A stretch of 64,000 bases of DNA from Candidatus Eiseniibacteriota bacterium (GTDB lineage: Bacteria; Eisenbacteria; RBG-16-71-46; CAIMUX01): positions 1-64,000 of the forward strand of contig JADJQY010000017.1 of assembly GCA_016712505.1 (NCBI GenBank), given 5' to 3'. How positions within the stretch are numbered: position 1 is the stretch's first letter; each line of letters begins with the position of its first letter. Positions 55,829-64,000 of the stretch are shown here, one piece after another. Below the pieces are notes generated by a model. That model saw only the letters and a program-made list of their open reading frames with translations, was not told where the DNA came from and made no database searches. The translations under genes were made by a program, and so were the position numbers.

Positions 55829-57439
55829 TCACGGCTGAATCTGTTCTTGATCGCTGCGCATCGCGCGAAGGATCAATCCCTTGACGGATGCATCGTCGGT
55901 AGAGACATCCAAGATCCGGAGCGACCCCACCCACGTTGGATAGTAGTCCCAGTTGACGTCGTCGAATGCAGACCACACCGTCCGATATCTGCCGAACGTG
56001 TTCGCGGGAAGCAGAGATCGCTCCACGACCTCGGTTGAAAGGTAGACGAAGTGACTCGCGTGGGCGGGGTCATTCGAAACGTTGACAGGAGCCACCAACA
56101 AGCGATCCTGGATGAGTCGTCGAGCCTGAGGGGAGAGGCAGAACTTCTCGTCCGGTTGGTTTCGTAGCCAAGCTATGAGCGCCCCGCCGGGATCGGCGCA
56201 GATGCGGTGCTCGATTCTCCGTGAGGCGCAGGCAAAGACCCAGAGACCGACGACGATCCCCACAACTGCCATTGAGGGGAGGACCTGACGGAGGAGCCGT
56301 CGCGAGCAGTTCACAAGTACCTGAACGCCCACGCCGGCGAGTACCGCGAGCACGGGCAGCACGAGCAGGTAGTTCCGAACAATCATCACACGCTGGGAGG
56401 ACATGTACGCTAGGTACGCTACCGGCAACACAAGGAGCCAGAGGGCGTCGTCATTGCGGCGGTGCAGTAACGCGCCGGTGCCGAGGAGAACGAGCATGAA
56501 GTAGCATATGGCAAGCGCGGAAAACTTCGAGAAACCGCAGAACACTAGGTATCCCAGAATCTTCGAGAGGTGGTCGAAGCCTGGCGCCACCGTGTATCCT
56601 CCATGCCCCCTGCGGTAGTGCGAGACTTCGCTCAGCACGTCTTGCAGGAATTGAAGCGGTTGAACCACCAGGCCCGGCGTTATCAGCAGGAATGAGCACG
56701 CCGTCACAAGTGCCGCTAGTACCAGATCTCCAAAATGTCCCTGGTGTCGTCGCGATGCCTGTTCGCAGGGAACATGACGCGGCCAGCCTTCGATCGCTAC
56801 AATCATCGGAAGAACGACAATCCCCCCTGGATACTTGGTTCCGATGCACATTCCCGCGAGCACCGATGCAATCACGACCCAGCCACGCCTTGAACTAGAA
56901 CTTCGTTTCTCGCGAAGGATTTGCTGGGCCAGGAGTGTCCAGATCACAATCGTAGCTAGAATCGCGTCCGGTGCAACCCATCGGGAGTGGTACATGTACT
57001 CCCAGGATGAAAGTAGCAGACTGCCGGCAAACAGCGCGGACCAGCTGCATCCGGTGAGTCGCCGCGCGAGCAGGTAGGTTCCTAGTCCAGCGAGCGAGCT
57101 GAGCAGGAAAAACACTCGGCGTAGATCATGGCGAAAGCGCCCGTCACCTGCGATTCGAGGCAAATAGCCGCCAAGTCCCTCAGATCTGTTCAAGGTACGA
57201 TCGCGTAGCGCGGAGCCAACCACGACCAACATCCCGATGTCGTAGCACATGGACGGATAGTGGTACCACCTGGGAATCCACTCCCCACCACGAGCCGTAT
57301 CCTGTAGTGAGCCTATGAGCTTGTTCTCATCCCAGTGGACACCGAAGTCGACGCTAGTGACGCCCAACCAACCTACAAGTACAAACACAAAAAAGAAGAG
57401 AGTCGTCGAGAGAGCTCGAGTATGTCGTCGGGAGTCAGT
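55829..57439 (-). CDS. GT39/PMT-like polytopic membrane glycosyltransferase
   Basis: About ten to twelve membrane segments follow an N-terminal loop with FGVHWDENKLIGSLQDTA, where the D-E pair matches the acidic catalytic residues of lipid-phosphate-sugar-dependent (GT39/GT83-like) transferases. The family moves a sugar from a polyprenyl carrier on the outer face of the membrane. GTG 57439 is chosen because CAGGAGGT lies about 8 bases upstream; a GTG at 57470-57472 is the longer option. Base composition is less GC-rich than most of the window. The acceptor is unknown. Confidence 0.7.
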   Translation of the reverse strand, partial: TDSRRHTRALSTTLFFFVFVLVGWLGVTSVDFGVHWDENKLIGSLQDTARGGEWIPRWYHYPSMCYDIGMLVVVGSALRDRTLNRSEGLGGYLPRIAGDGRFRHDLRRVFFLLSSLAGLGTYLLARRLTGCSWSALFAGSLLLSSWEYMYHSRWVAPDAILATIVIWTLLAQQILREKRSSSSRRGWVVIASVLAGMCIGTKYPGGIVVLPMIVAIEGWPRHVPCEQASRRHQGHFGDLVLAALVTACSFLLITPGLVVQPLQFLQDVLSEVSHYRRGHGGYTVAPGFDHLSKILGYLVFCGFSKFSALAICYFMLVLLGTGALLHRRNDDALWLLVLPVAYLAYMSSQRVMIVRNYLLVLPVLAVLAGVGVQVLVNCSRRLLRQVLPSMAVVGIVVGLWVFACASRRIEHRICADPGGALIAWLRNQPDEKFCLSPQARRLIQDRLLVAPVNVSNDPAHASHFVYLSTEVVERSLLPANTFGRYRTVWSAFDDVNWDYYPTWVGSLRILDVSTDDASVKGLILRAMRSDQEQIQP

Positions 57440-57521
57440 CACTGCCACCACCTCCTGTTGAGAAGCTATCACCAGGCAGGCCGAGTGTCATCCGGAGCCA
57501 TTGGGAGAAGCGTCGTGGCGC

Positions 57522-59360
57522 CTAGCGGACGAACGCGCGGGAGGAGTCGGCCAGCACCTCGGAGAGAGAGGGGACGTCGGTGGTGTCGGCGAGCCAGACC
57601 CTGGAGAGGCGGCCGAGGAGATCGCCGCGGGTTTCGGCGGCGCCGCGGACGCGGGGGGAGACGAGGTCAACCTCCTCGCGATAGACGAGAAAGGCGACGG
57701 GGCGATCGCGGCGGACGCGGGCCTCGATCTCGCGGTTGACCTGCTCGAGACGGGCGTCGTCGCTGGTCGAGAGCGCGGTCCGGATGAGGCCATCGACGGT
57801 CACGCTCGCGTAGTCGCCGCCGTTCCAGCGACCCCAGGAGGCCCACAGCGGCGAGAGATCGGGCGCCTCGGGGGGACGGAAGCCCAGCAGGGCAGCCTGG
57901 AAGAGACCACTCTCGAAGCGGCTAAAGAGGAGATCGGAGTCGACCGGTTCGGGCTCGAGCAGGATGCCGATGGTGAACAGATCCTCCTCGAGATAGGTGA
58001 GCATCCGCTCGCGGAGTTCGTTGCTGCGATCGTAGAGGACCCGGATCCGGATGGGGGTCTCGATCACGCTCGAGGAGTCGCCGGCGAAGAGAGCGCGACC
58101 GCGCAGGCCGTCGCCGTCGCCGTCGACGAAGCCGAGTTGGTCGAGCAGGGCCTGGGCGCGAGCGACAGCGTGCGTCGGGGCCGGATTGGCGCGGAGCAGG
58201 GAATCGAGGCGGGCCTCGACCGAGAGAGTCTCGGGCAGGCTGGGGCCGAACACCGCAGGCTCCGCGGGGGCCATCTTCGTCGAGTCGATCGGCGCGAGAG
58301 CGTGCACGCGCGGTTCGAGCACTCCCCCGGCGGGACCTCCGTAACTGTGGCCCCGCCACGAGAGGAGGCTGCTCACCAGGCGATCGCGATCGATGGCCAG
58401 CGAGATCGCTTCGCGAAATGCCGGAGTGAAAAGCGGGTCGTCCCAGCGGAACCAGAGCATCTCGATCGAGGCGACCCCGCGGGCGTGGGCCGCGACCTGC
58501 GCTTCCGCCGGGACCCAGTTGACCAGGTGAAAGATGGGAACGTCCGCGACGTAGTCCGCCCGGCCGGCGGCGAGACGAATCACCCGCGAGTCGACGCCGG
58601 GGCAGGGTTCGAAGAGGACGTGCCGCACCCAGGGGCGCGTGACGTACGGCAGGAGCGGGTTCGCCCGGAAGATCAGGTTCTTGCCGGTGAGGTTCTGCGG
58701 AATCCGGAAGGCGCCGGCCGAAGGGAGGGGGCGCGAGAGACTCGATCCCTTTCCCTTCTGCCGATCGTCGAGCCAGTCGGCGGAGAGGATGGGATGGGAA
58801 CACGCCTCGTAGGCGCGCCAGGCGGCGACATCGCCACGAAAGACGAAGCGGACCAGGCTGTCGTCGAGCGCCTCGACGCGGAGGAGCAACGCCCCGCCGC
58901 GCGCGGGCAGAGGCTTGGCCCGCGTGCCGCCGGCCGGCAACACCGAACCGAAGTAGCCGGCATCGAGATACGCCTCGTAACTGGCGACCACGTCGCGAGC
59001 GTTCACCCGGGTGGTGTCGTCCCAGAGACGGTCGCCGCGCAGACGCAGGGTGAGCGTGCGCTCCTCCTCGTTCCAGTCCCAGGCGCGGGCGAGGTCCCCC
59101 CGCACGATCTGGCTCCGCGCACCGTTGGGGAGCGGACGGAGGAGCGCCGGATGGAGTCCGTCCCAAAGTTGGGGCTGAAAGGAGTTCCGCCCCTGCAGAG
59201 GATGGAGCGAGAGTCGGAGCGGTTCGACCGGCAGGAGCAGGGTGCCGCCGCTCTGCGGCCGTCCCTCAGTACGAGCCGCACTCGGGCGCTCGGCGGGCTG
59301 GCGACTGTCCCGCCCGCAACCGGCGATCAGGAGGATGCAGAGCAGGACAAACGGGATCAT
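57522..59360 (-). CDS. Oligopeptide-type ABC substrate-binding lipoprotein
   Basis: MIPFVLLCILLIAGC gives a lipobox with Cys15. The body is the SBP_bac_5 fold: GTLLLPVEPLRLSLHP, LTLRLRGDRLWDDTTRVNARDVVASYEAYLD (in part), FREAISLAIDRDRLVSSLL, ending with FLVYREEVDLVSPRVRG. It would bind peptides or related solutes, but no permease genes lie next to it. The start overlaps the aroC stop (ATGA), so it depends on aroC translation. Confidence 0.82.
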   Translation of the reverse strand: MIPFVLLCILLIAGCGRDSRQPAERPSAARTEGRPQSGGTLLLPVEPLRLSLHPLQGRNSFQPQLWDGLHPALLRPLPNGARSQIVRGDLARAWDWNEEERTLTLRLRGDRLWDDTTRVNARDVVASYEAYLDAGYFGSVLPAGGTRAKPLPARGGALLLRVEALDDSLVRFVFRGDVAAWRAYEACSHPILSADWLDDRQKGKGSSLSRPLPSAGAFRIPQNLTGKNLIFRANPLLPYVTRPWVRHVLFEPCPGVDSRVIRLAAGRADYVADVPIFHLVNWVPAEAQVAAHARGVASIEMLWFRWDDPLFTPAFREAISLAIDRDRLVSSLLSWRGHSYGGPAGGVLEPRVHALAPIDSTKMAPAEPAVFGPSLPETLSVEARLDSLLRANPAPTHAVARAQALLDQLGFVDGDGDGLRGRALFAGDSSSVIETPIRIRVLYDRSNELRERMLTYLEEDLFTIGILLEPEPVDSDLLFSRFESGLFQAALLGFRPPEAPDLSPLWASWGRWNGGDYASVTVDGLIRTALSTSDDARLEQVNREIEARVRRDRPVAFLVYREEVDLVSPRVRGAAETRGDLLGRLSRVWLADTTDVPSLSEVLADSSRAFVR

Positions 59361-60724
59361 GTGCGGCGGGAGCGCGGCTTCCGTTCGAGCCGGGCTCCGG
59401 CCACCACGCGCGACGAGGCTTCGCGCAGTGCGAGCTGGCGCATCCAGTGGTCGACCAGCACCAGCGCGGCCATCGTCTCGACCATCGGCACGGCGCGCGG
59501 CAGAACGCACGGATCGTGCCGCCCGCGGGCCGAGAGGGTCTGCCTCCGGCCGCGCGTGTCGACCGTCTCCTGCGGATGCCGGATGGTGGCGGTCGGCTTG
59601 AACGCGACGCGAAAGACGATCGGCTCCCCGTCGGAGATCCCGCCCTGGATGCCGCCCGAGCGGTTGGTGCGGGTGCCGATCATCCGCGAGCCGGGGCCGG
59701 AGGTCCCGGAGGCGCCGGACGCGCCGACGGTGCCGACAGTGCCGGAAGTGCCGGCAGTGCCCGAAGTGCGGCTCGAGCTTCGCCCGGCCGGTGCGCGGCG
59801 CGCGATGTAGGCATCGTTGTGCTCCGAGCCCCGGAGCAGCGTGCCGGCGAAACCGGAGCCGACCTCGAATCCCTTGGTCGCGGGGAGAGCGAGCATCGCC
59901 TTGCCGAGATCGGCCTCGAGTCGATCGAAGACCGGCTCACCCAGGCCGGCCGGGACGTTCCGGATGACACACTCGATCACCCCGCCGACCGAGTCGCCCG
60001 CCCGGCGCGCCGCTTCGATCAGGGCGATCATCCGCTCGGCCGCCGCGACATCAGGACAGCGCACGGGGGTGCGATCGACCAGCGTGCGGGTGAGGGTCAG
60101 CGGATCGAGGCTGCCCCCGGGGGCAGTTCCAGCTCGTCCGGAACGACCTCCGCCGGAGCGGCCCGTGCCAACTGCGCGCGTGCCGGTCCCGCGGTCGCCG
60201 CCCGACACCTCGCGGAGGGGGTCGAGGAAGTCGCCGCTCACCCCGGCGATCGAACGCACGTAGGCCACGATCTCGATCCCTTCGGCCAGTCGGAGGATCT
60301 TCTCCGCGATCGCCCCGGCGGCGACGCGACCGATCGTCTCCCGCGCGCTGGAGCGTCCGCCCCCCTGCCAGCTCCGAAACCCGTACTTCGCGTCGTAGGT
60401 GAAGTCGGCGTGGCTCGGGCGGTAGAGGTCCTTCATCTCTTCGTAGGCCCCGGGGCGAGCGTCCTCGTTCGGGACCGAGAGCAGGATCGGCGTGCCGAGC
60501 GTCTTCCCCTCGAAGACCCCGGAGAGGATCGAGACCCGATCGGCCTCCTGCCGCGGCGTGACGATGCGGCTCTGGCCGGGACGTCGGCGATCGAGCTGGG
60601 GCTGGATGTCGGCGACCGCGAGAGGGAGCTGCGCCGGACAGCCGTCGACCACCACGCCGACCCCGCCGCCGTGGGACTCGCCCCAGGTGGCGATTCGATA
60701 GAGAAGACCGTAGGTGCTGCTCAT
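59357..60724 (-). CDS. aroC: Chorismate synthase with low-complexity insertions
   Basis: It forms chorismate from EPSP using reduced FMN. The N-terminal MSSTYGLLYRIATWGESHG, the central GGGRSSARETIGRVAAGA and the GSGFAGTLLRGSEHND, TNRSGGIQGGISDGEPIVFRVAFKPTATI segments (written in parts) and RHDPCVLPRAVPMVE are intact. Two Gly/Ser/Thr-rich insertions are unusual: near residues 182-205 (GTGTRAVGTGRSGGGRSG) and near 319-344 (SGTAGTSGTVGTVGASGASG), the latter from a 9-base-type repeat. Both sit in loops between conserved blocks, so activity may be kept. At 455 residues it is much longer than the usual 350-390. Confidence 0.93.
   Translation of the reverse strand: MSSTYGLLYRIATWGESHGGGVGVVVDGCPAQLPLAVADIQPQLDRRRPGQSRIVTPRQEADRVSILSGVFEGKTLGTPILLSVPNEDARPGAYEEMKDLYRPSHADFTYDAKYGFRSWQGGGRSSARETIGRVAAGAIAEKILRLAEGIEIVAYVRSIAGVSGDFLDPLREVSGGDRGTGTRAVGTGRSGGGRSGRAGTAPGGSLDPLTLTRTLVDRTPVRCPDVAAAERMIALIEAARRAGDSVGGVIECVIRNVPAGLGEPVFDRLEADLGKAMLALPATKGFEVGSGFAGTLLRGSEHNDAYIARRAPAGRSSSRTSGTAGTSGTVGTVGASGASGTSGPGSRMIGTRTNRSGGIQGGISDGEPIVFRVAFKPTATIRHPQETVDTRGRRQTLSARGRHDPCVLPRAVPMVETMAALVLVDHWMRQLALREASSRVVAGARLERKPRSRRT
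59695..59770. repeat. Minisatellite-like repeat inside aroC
   Basis: Units like GTGCCGGAA and GTGCCGACA recur about seven times with the reading frame kept, encoding the Gly-Thr/Ser-rich loop of chorismate synthase. Length variation between strains would be expected. Confidence 0.7.
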
Positions 60725-60804
60725 GGGGGCAGAACCTAACATTCCCCTCCCGCGTGCCTCAAGGAAGCGCCGCGAGCGAACCTCGTGCTACCCTCCCACC
60801 GCTC

Positions 60805-61839
60805 ATGGGCAGCCCCAGCTACAAGACGCTCCATCGTCGGGCGCAGTTCCTCTACCAGCTCGGTCGGGATCTCGAACGGATCTCGAGCCAGCTCGATACC
60901 AGTCGCGTGGTCCGGATCGCGCTGCGGAAGCTCGGCGAGGCGCTGGAGGCCGACATCGCGATCCAGGTCGATGCTCGCTATGCCGACCAGACGCTCAAGT
61001 CGCCCTACCGCCTGGCGCTGACCCCGCGGGGCACCAAGCTGCTCGAGCGCGCCGCGCGCAACCCCGAACTCGAGCCGGCCGGGCCGCCCTTTCTCGAGCA
61101 GTGCGCCGAGTTCCTCCGTCGCGGCATCGGGCCGGCCGATCGCGAGCTGCTCCTGGTGCGGATCGCGCTGGGAGAGCGGGTGGTCGCGGTGCTGGGATTT
61201 CGTCGGCCCGGGCGAAACTGGGGGCGCGCCGATGCCTTCCTCGGACGCGACGCCGCGGAGATCGTCATCGGGTACCTGATGCACCGGGAGAGGGAACGGG
61301 CCCAGTCGGTCAAGGAACGGATCTACGCCAAGCTGCTCGGCGAGCTGCGCCCGAAGGACGTCCTCTACCAGATCCTCCACGGGCTCGAGCGACTGCTGCA
61401 GTACGACCACAGCGGATCGGTCCACCTCGTCTCCCCCTCGGGCGGGGCGCTCCTCCTCCAGGCCGAGATCATCACCTGGACGAAGGCGAAGTCGGATCGG
61501 ATCGGTCGCGCCTACGAGATCGACGATCCGGCGATCGACTGGCTGCGTCGGCTCGGTCGACCGATTCTGCTGCGCGGCGACGCCACCGCGGTCGAAGGGG
61601 ACACCTCCGCCTCCGCGCCGTCCGAGTTCGGGCCGTGGACCCGACTCGGGCCGTCGGAGCTGCCGCCGGAGTCGATCGTGCGCGCGCTACGCGACACCAT
61701 GCCCGGAGCGCCGGCCAGCGGAGCGCGGATCCTCGTGCCGCTCACGCGCGAGTCGAGCGTGCTCGGTCTGCTCCAGATCCAGGGACGGAGCGCGGCGGCC
61801 TTCACCCGCAACGATCTCGAGGCGCTCACCTGTTCGTAG
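60805..61839 (+). CDS. GAF-type sensor histidine kinase, N-terminal part (before frameshift)
   Basis: Two GAF-like sensor regions are seen (about residues 20-160 and 180-345, the second ending VLGLLQIQGRSAAAFTRNDLEALT). The frame stops at TAG 61837-61839. One extra C at 61829-61830 would join ALT to LFVALAAVAVYNSELVHTQHE in the next frame, the normal end of a GAF domain leading to the kinase core. The start at 60805 (MGSPSYKTLH) is the first ATG of the conserved part; no clear ribosome site is visible. Confidence 0.75.
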   Translation: MGSPSYKTLHRRAQFLYQLGRDLERISSQLDTSRVVRIALRKLGEALEADIAIQVDARYADQTLKSPYRLALTPRGTKLLERAARNPELEPAGPPFLEQCAEFLRRGIGPADRELLLVRIALGERVVAVLGFRRPGRNWGRADAFLGRDAAEIVIGYLMHRERERAQSVKERIYAKLLGELRPKDVLYQILHGLERLLQYDHSGSVHLVSPSGGALLLQAEIITWTKAKSDRIGRAYEIDDPAIDWLRRLGRPILLRGDATAVEGDTSASAPSEFGPWTRLGPSELPPESIVRALRDTMPGAPASGARILVPLTRESSVLGLLQIQGRSAAAFTRNDLEALTCS

Positions 61840-62651
61840 CGCTCGCCGCGGTGGCGGTCTACAACTCCGAGCTGGTGCACACCCAGCACGAGCGGCTGAT
61901 CAGCGCGGAGCGGAAGGTGGCGCTGGCCGACCTGGCGCGGGCGATCTCGCATGACCTCAACAACGCCTTCGGCGTGATGCTGCCGCTGATCCAGACGCTG
62001 CGGCGTGACCTGGCCGACCGGTCGATCGGGTTGGACGACGTGGAGCGCGACCTCGAGGTGCTGGCCCACTACGCCCAGATGAGTGCCCGGATCTTCAAAG
62101 GACTGCTCTCCGTCGCGCGCGGGCGGGCCGAGGCGCCGCGACGGCTCGACCTCACCTCCGTGCTCGAGCAGGCGATCACCATCCTCCGCCCCAGTCTCGG
62201 CGCGGCGGGGATCGCGGTGTCGTTGACCGCGGAGGAGTCGTCCCCGACCGTGCTGGCCCGACGGGGCGAGATGGAGCAGCTCTTCCTGAACCTGTTCTAC
62301 AACGCCCGCGATGCGATGGCGAGCCAGGGAGGACGGATCGACGTCCGGATCCGCGGAGAGGCCGACGGCGTGCGGATCGAGATCGCCGACACCGGGCCGG
62401 GCATTCCGGAGGAACTGCGCACCCGCGTCTTCGAGCCGTTCTTCACCACCAAGGAGGCCGGCTCGGGTCTCGGACTCGACATCTGCCGTTCGATCGTCTG
62501 GGACTATGATGGACGACTTGAACTCGACTCCGGGCCTGGACGCGGCACCACGGCCATCGTCTGGCTGCCGCGCGAAGCGCCCGACCTGGCGCGGATCACG
62601 ATCGATCTGCGCCCCGCCAACGGAGAACCTGAACGCGAGAGAGGGGCATGA
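61831..62651 (+). CDS. Sensor histidine kinase, C-terminal catalytic part (after frameshift)
   Basis: The dimerisation/phosphoacceptor helix contains ADLARAISHDLNNAFG with the His, and the ATPase domain has NLFYNARDAM (N box), IADTGPGIP (G1), FEPFFTTKEAGSGLGL (F and G2). The stop overlaps the start of the response-regulator gene by four bases, so kinase and regulator form a pair. It has no start of its own; it is the second half of the gene at 60805. Confidence 0.8.
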
Positions 62652-63562
62652 GCATTCCCAACACTGAGCGGCTCCTGCTCGCGAATCGCGTGCCGCCCGC
62701 GCCGGGCGAGAAGCGTCGCGTGCTCGTGGTCGATGACGAGCCCGGGATGCGCTACATGGCGCGCCGGGTGCTGAGTCGGCGTTTCGAGGTGAGCGAGGCG
62801 GGGACCGCGGAGGAGGGGCTCGAGCTGCTCGAGACCGGGACCTTTCACCTTGCGGTGGTCGACGTGCGCCTGCCCGGCGCGTCCGGGCTCGAACTGCTGA
62901 CCGCGATCAAGACCTGCTGTGTGGGCATCGACGTGATCGTCATGACCGGCTCGGCCGCCGATCCGGACGAGGCGCTGGAGGACGCGGTCCGCCGGCAGGC
63001 GTTCTTCTTCCTCCGGAAACCGTTCCCGATGACCGTGCTCGAGACGTTGGCCGAGCGCGCGGCCGAACGGCAGGAACTCGAGGAGCGGGTGGCCAATCAT
63101 GTCCGGGTGCTGGAGCAGAACCTGGAGAGCGCCCGCGTCTTTCAGGAGCGACTCCTGCCACCGCGGCGCTGGAAGGGCCCGCGGATCGAGATCGCCTCGT
63201 ACTACGCCGCGTCGGAGCGGCTCTCGGGCGACTTCTTCGACTACTGGCGCCTCCCCGACGGAGGCAGCGCGCTCTTCATCGCCGACGTGATGGGGCACGG
63301 CGCCTCCGCGGCGATGATCACCGGCATCGTGAAGAGTCAGGTCCGGAGCCTCTCGAGCGAGATCACCGATCCGGGTTCGGTCCTCTACGCCCTGGAGGAG
63401 GAACTGGCCAAGGTGCGGATCGGATCGTTCCTCACCGCCCTCCTGGTCTTCGACCATCCGGCGGAAGGGGAACTGCTCTACTGCGGCGCGGGCACCCCCC
63501 TGCCCTCGCCCTGCTGCCGGGAGAGACGATCGTCCGGCTGGAGTCGACCGGCGTCCCGATGA
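62648..63562 (+). CDS. Response regulator with RsbU/SpoIIE-type PP2C phosphatase domain (N-terminal part before frameshift)
   Basis: The receiver domain (about 22-140) has RVLVVDDEPGMRY, the phospho-acceptor Asp72 in VVDVRLPG and Lys124 in FLRKPF. A coiled helix (about 132-160) leads to the PP2C-type phosphatase with LSGDFFDYWRLPDG and FIADVMGHGASAAM, whose Asp residues bind metal. It should dephosphorylate an anti-sigma antagonist or similar protein when phosphorylated by the kinase encoded just upstream. After LLYCGAG the frame goes wrong and stops at 63562. Confidence 0.82.
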   Translation: MSIPNTERLLLANRVPPAPGEKRRVLVVDDEPGMRYMARRVLSRRFEVSEAGTAEEGLELLETGTFHLAVVDVRLPGASGLELLTAIKTCCVGIDVIVMTGSAADPDEALEDAVRRQAFFFLRKPFPMTVLETLAERAAERQELEERVANHVRVLEQNLESARVFQERLLPPRRWKGPRIEIASYYAASERLSGDFFDYWRLPDGGSALFIADVMGHGASAAMITGIVKSQVRSLSSEITDPGSVLYALEEELAKVRIGSFLTALLVFDHPAEGELLYCGAGTPLPSPCCRERRSSGWSRPASR

Positions 63563-63861
63563 ACACCGGCCTCCCGCTCGCCGCCCGCGAGACCGGCTCG
63601 ATCGCCCGACGGCCGGACCTCCGGCTCCTGCTCCTCACCGACGGCTACGGCGAGGCGGCCGGGCCGGACGGCTCCCGGTTCGATGAAACCGATCTGGGGG
63701 GCACCTCGCCCTTCGACCGGGCGGTCCACGATGCCCTCTCCGCCCCCCTCCCGGAGGAGGGCCTGCGCCGCCTGGAGGCGAGCTGGACCGGTTTCGTGGC
63801 CGGGGGCGCCGGGGAAGACGACCGGGCGGCCGTCCTGGCCCGGCTGCTCCCCGCTTCATGA
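63501..63861 (+). CDS. C-terminal part of the PP2C response regulator (after frameshift)
   Basis: With one more C in the C6 run at 63495-63500 the protein continues PPALALLPGETIVRLESTG, PMNTGLPLAARETG, LLLLTDGYGEA and ends at 63861. LTDG is the last metal-binding Asp motif of PP2C phosphatases. This is the missing end of the gene at 62648 and not a separate protein. Confidence 0.78.
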
Positions 63862-63887
63862 GATTTCATCTCGGCCCGTGCGACCGC

Positions 63888-63917
63888 TTGGAGACGGTGT
63901 CAGAGATGGTCTACAAT
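63888..63917 (+). promoter_or_regulatory. Candidate promoter at the right edge
   Basis: TTGGAG (63888-63893) and TACAAT (63912-63917) are spaced by 18 bases. It would drive a gene or RNA starting outside the window. The remaining bases to 64000 hold no start codon with a clear ribosome site. Confidence 0.4.
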
Positions 63918-64000
63918 TTACGCCGCAGTGCATCTGTCGTCCCCGGACGCGGATGCGTCCCCCTGCGGGACCAGCCCCCGCACATTTGCCACAGGAAGTA

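Overview
The window is GC-rich bacterial DNA, with ribosome binding sites of the AGGAGG type and dense, short-spaced operons. Secreted proteins carry Cys-rich repeats of the form GACC-x-x-G-x-C ... CDPNPC, a shared basic tail (WG-x-x-K-x-x-x-R), LVIVD/TolB propellers and FlgD-like C-terminal domains. That mix is what I associate with the FCB-side candidate phyla such as Candidatus Eisenbacteria or Krumholzibacteriota. This placement is an inference; no rRNA or other marker gene is present.

Layout. 0-9.6 kb: a frameshifted GH38-type glycosidase, a broken toxin-antitoxin pair, a Cys-rich repeat protein, a DUF4143 ATPase behind a 14-bp palindrome, a Hint-domain secreted protein broken at a C10 tract, and a FN3/TolB lipoprotein. 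9.8-20.3 kb: a cysteine and siroheme supply region with two transcription units. Unit 1 is precorrin-2 dehydrogenase plus a HemA-CobA fusion. Unit 2 is ATP sulfurylase, siroheme sulfite reductase, APS reductase, cysteine synthase, a Mec-like JAMM protease, and a CysO-MoeB-rhodanese fusion. Each unit is preceded by a short reading frame with a run of cysteine codons (4 and 7), followed by a rho-independent terminator and sequence able to form an alternative antiterminator. This paired poly-Cys attenuator arrangement is the most interesting system in the window. 20.4-34.4 kb: an LVIVD protein, an acyl-CoA ligase, a methyltransferase and a leucine-catabolic carboxylase set (beta subunit, methylglutaconyl-CoA-hydratase-like protein, split alpha subunit, HMG-CoA lyase) interrupted by a second Cys-rich repeat protein. 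34.5-38 kb: arsenosugar-type genes (carboxymuconolactone-decarboxylase-like protein, ArsS), an ArsR-DUF2087 regulator and a ThrE-type exporter. 38-52.7 kb: a DUF1579-like protein, acetyl-CoA synthetase, a Ca-binding-motif secreted protein, a UvrA-type ATPase, an ABC exporter whose permease is fused to an M1 peptidase, a Tat-exported amine oxidase and an EamA transporter. 52.8-57.4 kb: a lower-GC stretch with a BNR-propeller protein and a GT39-like membrane protein. 57.5-64 kb: an oligopeptide-binding lipoprotein, chorismate synthase with a low-complexity insert, a GAF histidine kinase and a receiver-PP2C phosphatase.

Six otherwise intact genes are broken by one-base length errors, five at G or C runs of five or more (or a G5-CC junction) and one at a CC dinucleotide. 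They should be read as probable sequencing errors until checked; the C10 tract could also be a true switch.
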